Positions 58,997 to 64,000 of a stretch of 64,000 nucleotides of DNA are shown here, one piece after another. A model generated the notes under the pieces. It made no database searches and was not told where the DNA came from. It saw only the letters and a program-made list of their open reading frames with translations. The DNA is from Moniliella sp. 'wahieum' (lineage: Eukaryota > Basidiomycota > Moniliellomycetes > Moniliellales > Moniliellaceae): the NCBI GenBank assembly GCA_003971905.1, contig RSEE01000028.1, positions 62,001-126,000 of the forward strand, read 5' to 3'. The translations under genes were made by a program, and so were the position numbers. How positions within the stretch are numbered: position 1 is the first letter of the stretch; every line of letters begins with the position of its first letter.

Positions 58997-59513
58997 AAAT
59001 GATGTTGATGATTGGGGACGTTCTCTAGTCGGACCGAAGCGTTCTTCCGCTGGCAACTTTCAGTACATACTCGGTACTCAGTGCAACACACCCTTTCTCT
59101 TCTCCGTCTCTCCTATCTCTTTCCCTTCAGTCGATCAAGTTGAAGCTTGAAGCGTTGGCTTGAAGGCTGCTCTGCAGCGGACCCAGTGAAATCCCCTGTA
59201 CTACAAGACCACAGAGAACAACAGGCAGTCGAACGTGGATGGTACGCTGTGGTTGCATTCCCGGGCACCTGCATCAGCAGATCGTTACAGCCGCCTAGAG
59301 AACACAGATTCTTGTCCTCGAGGAAGGCGTATATATAGGAAGAAACACCCAAGAAGGGAATCGGCGTGGGCTACCGTGGTACCACTACCCCAGTCTGGCA
59401 CCGTCCCCGCGTGCTCTTAAGCCACACTCGAGGACTTCAAGCAAGAAACGTGCTGCGCCTACACGTCTCCAGGAATCAGGATCAACACACAGTTATTTCT
59501 TTCCAGTGCCCTA

Positions 59514-60314
59514 ACATCTTGCTCTTATTCTTGTCCTCTTGGCGGCGTAGCATCCTCGCGTCGTCATGACCTGCGTGGCCAAGGGGAGGAAAGGTTCTTG
59601 AGCACTGAGGGCTCCTCTAGGACGTGGTGTTCTTGTCGCATTCCACTTGCTCCAAAACTCGATGTAGCTCTTTCTCCCGCGGCGTTCCAAAAGCGTTGCG
59701 GTTCTCTCATGTATCTTATGTACCTTCAGATAGAGCCCATGAGCTTGAGGATCGGCTTCCGTCGCACAGTTTCTTTCGTGCAATGAGCCAAACTTGGACC
59801 GGGTGCGGATGCAAACCAAGATGTGCTCAAGCGGTCAAGCTGCTTAAGCGAGGACATGAGATCTGAGACTACACTTGCATTTGCGGCACGAGGGTCGACA
59901 AAGGGTACGGAGCTGGAAACCAATCTGAACCTGCTTATCGACGAGCTGTTGGCACGTGTCTACTGACATTGAGAGGAAAGCCAAGTGTAATGCAGTGAGT
60001 AGAGCACATTGCTGTGCTCCACCACATTGCGGCCGTCGGTCACGTCGCGCCTCTTGAGTAGCTCCTGCCTACGCTTCTCCCGCATCTTCAGACGGCGCCT
60101 ACACTGCTGCGTGGTAAACGCGTTCGCTATGAATGTGGCCGAGGGGGCAACAAAAGTGGTACTAAGACAGTTTGACCTCGTTGGCGGCAGCACGCGCGTG
60201 GGGCGCCCCTCAGCGACTGGTTACCGGGTACAGGTTACCCCGCTGTTTTCCTTGCTCCGCAGCCACAGACGCGGTGGAATGTGACGGTCCCATTTGAGGT
60301 CCTTACGCATATAG
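59514..60314 (-). other. Unresolved coding-like stretch, several short protein-like frames
   Basis: Three successive minus-strand pieces look like protein rather than spacer. The first begins at an ATG at 60314: MRKDLKWDRHIPPRLWLRSK. Next comes NCLSTTFVAPSATFIANAFT, then CRRRLKMREKRRQELLKRRD and VTDGRNVVEH, with a basic helical character. Finally, in another frame after 59930, VVSDLMSSLKQLDRLSTSW and RGRKSYIEFWSKWNATRTP. In-frame stops between the pieces could be short introns or base losses like those elsewhere. No family is recognised. It may be a small broken gene, a diverged relic or chance. Confidence 0.25.
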
Positions 60315-60760
60315 CAGGTACCATCATCCGTGCGTCTAGCCCACACCACCAATGAGCATAGTGATGGCATCACAGTCGAGGGCCATCCGACCTCAGGACC
60401 CCTGTGGTGGGTTCATCAACTACACATTACTCCCGCGTCCCTGTCATATCTCGCCATGGGCAGAATCGTGCCAACTCTTTCCTGCATAGAATTATATCCT
60501 CTCCGTCCCTTCACCTGTCTTCCATGAGGTACAGATGGACCTTCCCCCCTCCGTCCACCGGTTCCGCCAGGTCCAAGAATTGAGTGGGATGAGGCAATGG
60601 TCTGCCGTTCTTCGTTGAATGATACAGGGTCCATGGGAAGGGAAGACGGGGGTGCGCGCGATCCAGGGCGTGAGCGACCGCATATTGTTCCTCGTCCCTG
60701 CCCCGTGGGGGGGCGAAATGGGCAGGATGGGATGGATGGATGGAGGATCGTGTCGAGGCG

Positions 60761-62562
60761 CTATGGTGAAGCGCTTCTCGGTTGGGGCGAAGGCGAACGC
60801 CGCGGGGTGGGGAGGGTGCGGGCGAGTTGGCCGGTGGAACGAGCGCCGAGAAGGGGTGCCATTTGCATGCTATTCCCGCCGCCTTCGTCCGATGAGCTCG
60901 CGTCATCCATCTCCTCGTCCTCCAGCGCAAACACCGTCCCGCCAGGGGGGTAGCTTCGTGTGCTTCGCCCGGCTCCCACCCCCGCCCCTGCTTCCAGATC
61001 CACCTCGCCATCGCCCCTTGGCGGAAGGGCAAAGCCGGCCGTGGTGGGGAGAAGGACCCGGCTATCGCGCCGGACGCCAAAGGCCGAAGTGGGCCGCAAG
61101 ACACCCGGCGCGGCGGAAAGCGGGGCGGGCGAGGAAGAACGGTAGGCGTAATGCAGCTCCATTGCTTCGCGCATCTCGTCCGAGAGGAAGACATAAAAGC
61201 AGATGGTGGCGAGACAACCTCCTGCAACGAGATCGATAAGGTAGTGGTGCATCAGGTACATAGTGCACCAGTACAGCCAGCCTGCGTATGCCCAGTAGAC
61301 CACCCGCATGTCCAGGCGCACTTGCCGGGTCGCACTCTTGAAGAGAGTAACTCCAACAGGGAAAAAGTAGGACAACATCAGAGCTTCCATCGTGGCCGAT
61401 CCTGAGTGAAGGGAGGGGAAGGCGCCAAATGGAACAGGTGCATTGGTAAAGGTAAGGGTGTACCCGTGGCCGCCAAACAGTCGGTCAATCCGAGCAAGTC
61501 CGGCAGGCGAGCCCTTCATCCCATAGTTGGCGGGTGTCAGGCCTTCACGGAGCTCGTACCCTGTTGGCCAAAGTGTTATTTTTTTGCAGACAGTGAAAAA
61601 AGGGGGGAAAGGCAGGACATACAAGGAGGTGCACACGGCACCAGGATCTGAATCACCACACCAAATATGTTGAGAAAGCCAAAGGCAGCGGCAAAAAACT
61701 TGACGCTGGCTGGGGGTCCAAAGATGAAAAGCAATGCGGCAACGACAAAGGGCCCGGCAAAGTGAACCAGACCGTAAGGGATCCAGGCAAATATATCAAG
61801 GATGGGGTGGCCAAAGTTGGTTAGGATTTCCGAGATGGATGCACCATACCAGACTGTCTCAAGGGTTGACAGGAGCGACCCAAATGTGGGGGCGATCGGC
61901 GGGCGGGATGAACTGAGACGAGTAGTAGAAAAGCAGCCAGCAGAGAATGGGGGCGGCGGGAAGAAAGAATTGGCTGGTGACAGGGACGAGAATGACGACC
62001 GCATAGAGCAGCGGGAACAAGCTTGAGTGGGAAGCCGGGAACCTTCATGATGAAGAGGCTGAATACGGACAGCAGCCATGAATGAGTACTTGAATACGTC
62101 TTGGCGCGTCCATTGGTAGGCACGCAGACGGCGAAGCGAAAGGGCGACCGACGTGTCGAGTTCGAGGCGGCAGGACGCGGTAAGGGCACGGGAGAGAAGG
62201 TAGCGGAGGAAGGGTGGGACGCGGGTCCATGTGGCAATGATGTGCTGCAGGCGTACGATGGCGGCGGGCTCGATGTACTCGTCGCCGGGGCGGGCGTCGG
62301 GCGGGGAGGGGGCGATGGGGGGGGTCGGGGCAGCAGCGCCGGCAGCAGTGCGGCGGGCAGATGCGGTAGCTGCTCCTCCAGCACTGCCCGGAGCGCCGCC
62401 GTTGGCGACGCCTGCAAAGCGCACGCCACTGGCAGCCATGGAGGGGGCGGGATGGGCGCAGGGGGGGCAGCCTAGCAGCGGTGGGGCCAGGCGATGGGAT
62501 GCGATGAGCGCCGCGTAGTTAGCCGCTGGCGTGGTGCTGCACACGTCGCCCCAGGAGGCCAT
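60761..62562 (-). CDS. AUR1: AUR1, inositol-phosphorylceramide synthase catalytic subunit, one intron
   Basis: Golgi membrane enzyme moving phosphoinositol from phosphatidylinositol to ceramide; fungus-specific and the target of aureobasidin A. In order: YIEPAAIVRLQHIIATWTRV, YQWTRQDVFKYSFMAAV, KVPGFPLKL, HPILDIFAWIPYGLVHFAGP, FGFLNIFGVVIQILVPCAPP. After the intron come YELREGLTPANYGMKGSPAG, LARIDRLFGGHGYTLTFTNA, FGAFPSLHSGSATMEALMLS and WCTMYLMHHYLIDLVAGGC. The last two hold the PAP2-like catalytic His (SLHSG) and the His/Asp pair (HHYLID). The 62 bp intron at 61561-61622 (donor GTATGT, acceptor CAG) splits the Trp codon of PPWYEL. Frame breaks lie near 62050, 61930 and 61860. The start is at 62562; the Met beginning MAASGVRFAG, in the same frame about 120 bases later, is an alternative. 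The C-tail is acidic and disordered, with the stop at 60761. Confidence 0.93.
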
Positions 62563-63151
62563 TGAATATGCACTGCGTTACTATTGACTAGTGGCGATGC
62601 CAGTTACTTAAGCCTGCTGAGCCTGAGCGACTCGAGCATATTCATCCAACGCCTCTCTCGAGTGTGATTACCCGGGCAGCTGACCTAACTAGGAGCTTGC
62701 GCCCCACCCCAGGGCCCCAGGTGTGCTCAGGCTGCCCTGTTGCGCTCAGCGCGCTTGGGGGCGCCTGTATCCCCTCCTCTGCCTTCCTATCCGACCAGTG
62801 GCTACGCGCCAACGAAGAAACCACCCCATCCGACCCCCCAGCAAGCCAGGGCGGCGTGCCACAGAATGGGCGGGCATCTTTCGAGAGCATCAGAAAATAA
62901 CGAACGAGCGGGACCAGAGCGCACAGATGCAGAGTCGCACGTAATGGGGGGGGTGGGGGAGGAGGGGGGGACTCGAATGGCACGTTGACGCGGAGTGACT
63001 AGCACATAGTGATGAGAGAAAGATGTGTTGGAAGGAGGAGCAAAACGGGGTCTGAGATCTGTGATGATCTGAGGGGCCCCGCCCCCGCTGTCGCGACGAC
63101 AGCGCAAGCGTACAAGAGGTATCCCATCACTGCACACATGTGCAGAACAGG
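62563..63151. other. Spacer between PIS1 3' end and AUR1 5' end
   Basis: About 590 bp containing the AUR1 promoter region. No gene seen. A frame at 62642-62983 on the minus strand is Pro-rich and unconvincing. Confidence 0.45.
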
Positions 63152-64000
63152 TTACTGCGCCTTGGCTTCCGCCACCAGCCTGGCCTCATACCTGGCCACA
63201 CGATCGGCCTGGGCTAAGGCCTCAGCCGCCTTAATGATTTGAATCACGTTGATCACTTGCTTTAAGGCGCAAATGGGCAAGGTGAGTACGCAGAGGATCT
63301 GGGGCCAGGTAAGTTGGCTGATGAGGCGGAGCAATGTCTGAACAAGGGGCCTTGGACGCCCTTGCTTGCCGCCACCACCCATTCAGAGGCAAGGGCGAGG
63401 TCAAAGCGGCACAGAGGTGCCAACAGATATGCAGGCTGAATCCCAAGGGGGGTGGTGTAGGACTTCATGAGGTAAAGCGCAACAAAAATAACTCGTTGGC
63501 GGCACAAACCAGGAAGAGGACGTTGCTGTTGTGGTAGTAATACCACAACCACCTGCTCGTTTCTTTCGACACCTTTTTGTGGGAAGCAGAGCCCCCGGAA
63601 ATAGCGGCATACATGAATGTAGTGACTGCTGAAGTCAAGGGCAATCAGCAGCTGAAACAAGATCTTATAGTTGGGCCAAGCGGCTGTGAGGAAGCAAAGC
63701 AAGCACGAAGTGGTGCAGCTGTTCAACAGATATCAGCACCCTGCCCGCGTCGAATGGCGAAACACCACAACGAACTGAAGCGAGGGGGTCCACAGGCGTA
63801 CTTACCGATCGGTAATCATATCAAGAACAGCACCAAATTGGGTTGACTGGTTAAGCGCACGAGCAGCCATACCATCAAACGCATCGAGGAGACACGAACG
63901 CAGTACAGCACAGTGCAGTACTTTGGATGCGTGTCCATGAAAATCAGGCTTCCAAGGGCAAGGACAAACGCGAGCGTACCCAATCAAGTTCGGTACGAAG
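63152..64000 (-). CDS. PIS1: PIS1, phosphatidylinositol synthase (5' end beyond the window)
   Basis: CDP-diacylglycerol-inositol 3-phosphatidyltransferase of the ER membrane, making phosphatidylinositol. The frame is open at the right edge with FVPNLIGYARV, normally about ten residues from the start, so only a few codons are missing. The CDP-alcohol phosphotransferase motif DG-x2-AR-x8-G-x3-D-x3-D is complete (from LLDAFDGMAARALNQ to LDMITD). Then TTSCLLCFLTAAWP, LFQLLIALDFSSHYIHV, HNSNVLFLVCAANELF, ALYLMKSYTTPLG and LTWPQILCVLTLPICALKQV with a basic/acidic tail ending AEAKAQ. The 87 bp intron at 63719-63805 (donor GTAAGT, acceptor CAG) splits the Arg codon of TDRCTT. Frame breaks lie near 63940, 63590, 63500 and 63330. 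The next gene on the same strand is AUR1, which uses its product. Confidence 0.92.

Larger units (their letters stand above)
57327..60760. other. 3.4 kb repeat-bearing spacer, partly coding-like
   Basis: 57327-59500 has no protein-like frame and carries heptamer clusters of the same types as the 8.6-12.9 kb spacer. 59514-60314 has coding-like minus-strand stretches, listed separately. 60400-60760 leads up to the AUR1 stop. Confidence 0.45.

Overview
This window looks like nuclear DNA of a GC-rich basidiomycete yeast or smut-like fungus (Ustilaginomycotina is my best guess, not proven). The reasons are the single-copy fungal housekeeping genes, the short introns of 56-105 bp with GTAYGT or GTGYGT donors and CTAAC branch sites, fungal-only genes (AUR1 inositol-phosphorylceramide synthase, CipC, Lee1-type CCCH protein, fungal-type TTI2), and long gene-poor spacers full of short tandem repeats. 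I see no rRNA, convincing tRNA, CRISPR, reverse transcriptase, integrase or transposase.

Layout. 1-19 kb, minus strand: an unidentified N-terminal fragment, APC1 (anaphase-promoting complex), a DHA1-type MFS exporter, a 4.3 kb repeat-rich spacer, UTP4 (U3 snoRNP) and an MCT-type MFS transporter, with one small doubtful plus-strand ORF. 19-27 kb: a repeat-rich spacer, an unknown protein with a C-terminal hydrophobic segment, TTI2 (TTT chaperone complex) and a Ser/Pro-rich unknown, all minus. 27.7-34.5 kb, plus: URB1/NPA1. 35.7-38.7 kb, minus: a Lee1-like tandem CCCH protein and an ACT-domain protein. 39.2-49.8 kb, plus: TRP4, RPS20, CipC, SAM50 and an OCH1-type mannosyltransferase. 51.6-64 kb, minus: PIG-H/GPI15, an S9 peptidase lacking its catalytic half, a Dbl-homology RhoGEF, AUR1 and PIS1 (cut by the window edge).

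Functional themes. Ribosome biogenesis is represented by UTP4, URB1 and RPS20. The right end has three genes of inositol-lipid metabolism on one strand: PIS1 makes phosphatidylinositol, AUR1 consumes it for sphingolipid, and PIG-H belongs to the enzyme that consumes it for GPI anchors.

Caveat. Nearly every gene longer than a few hundred bases changes reading frame several times. In RPS20 five separate breaks in about 360 coding bases are each resolved by lengthening a base run by one. This looks like homopolymer contraction in the sequence data rather than mass pseudogenisation. Gene spans are therefore well supported, but exact protein sequences and some starts and stops are not. The most unusual non-coding signal is a preference for seven-base periodicity among the short tandem repeats of the spacers.
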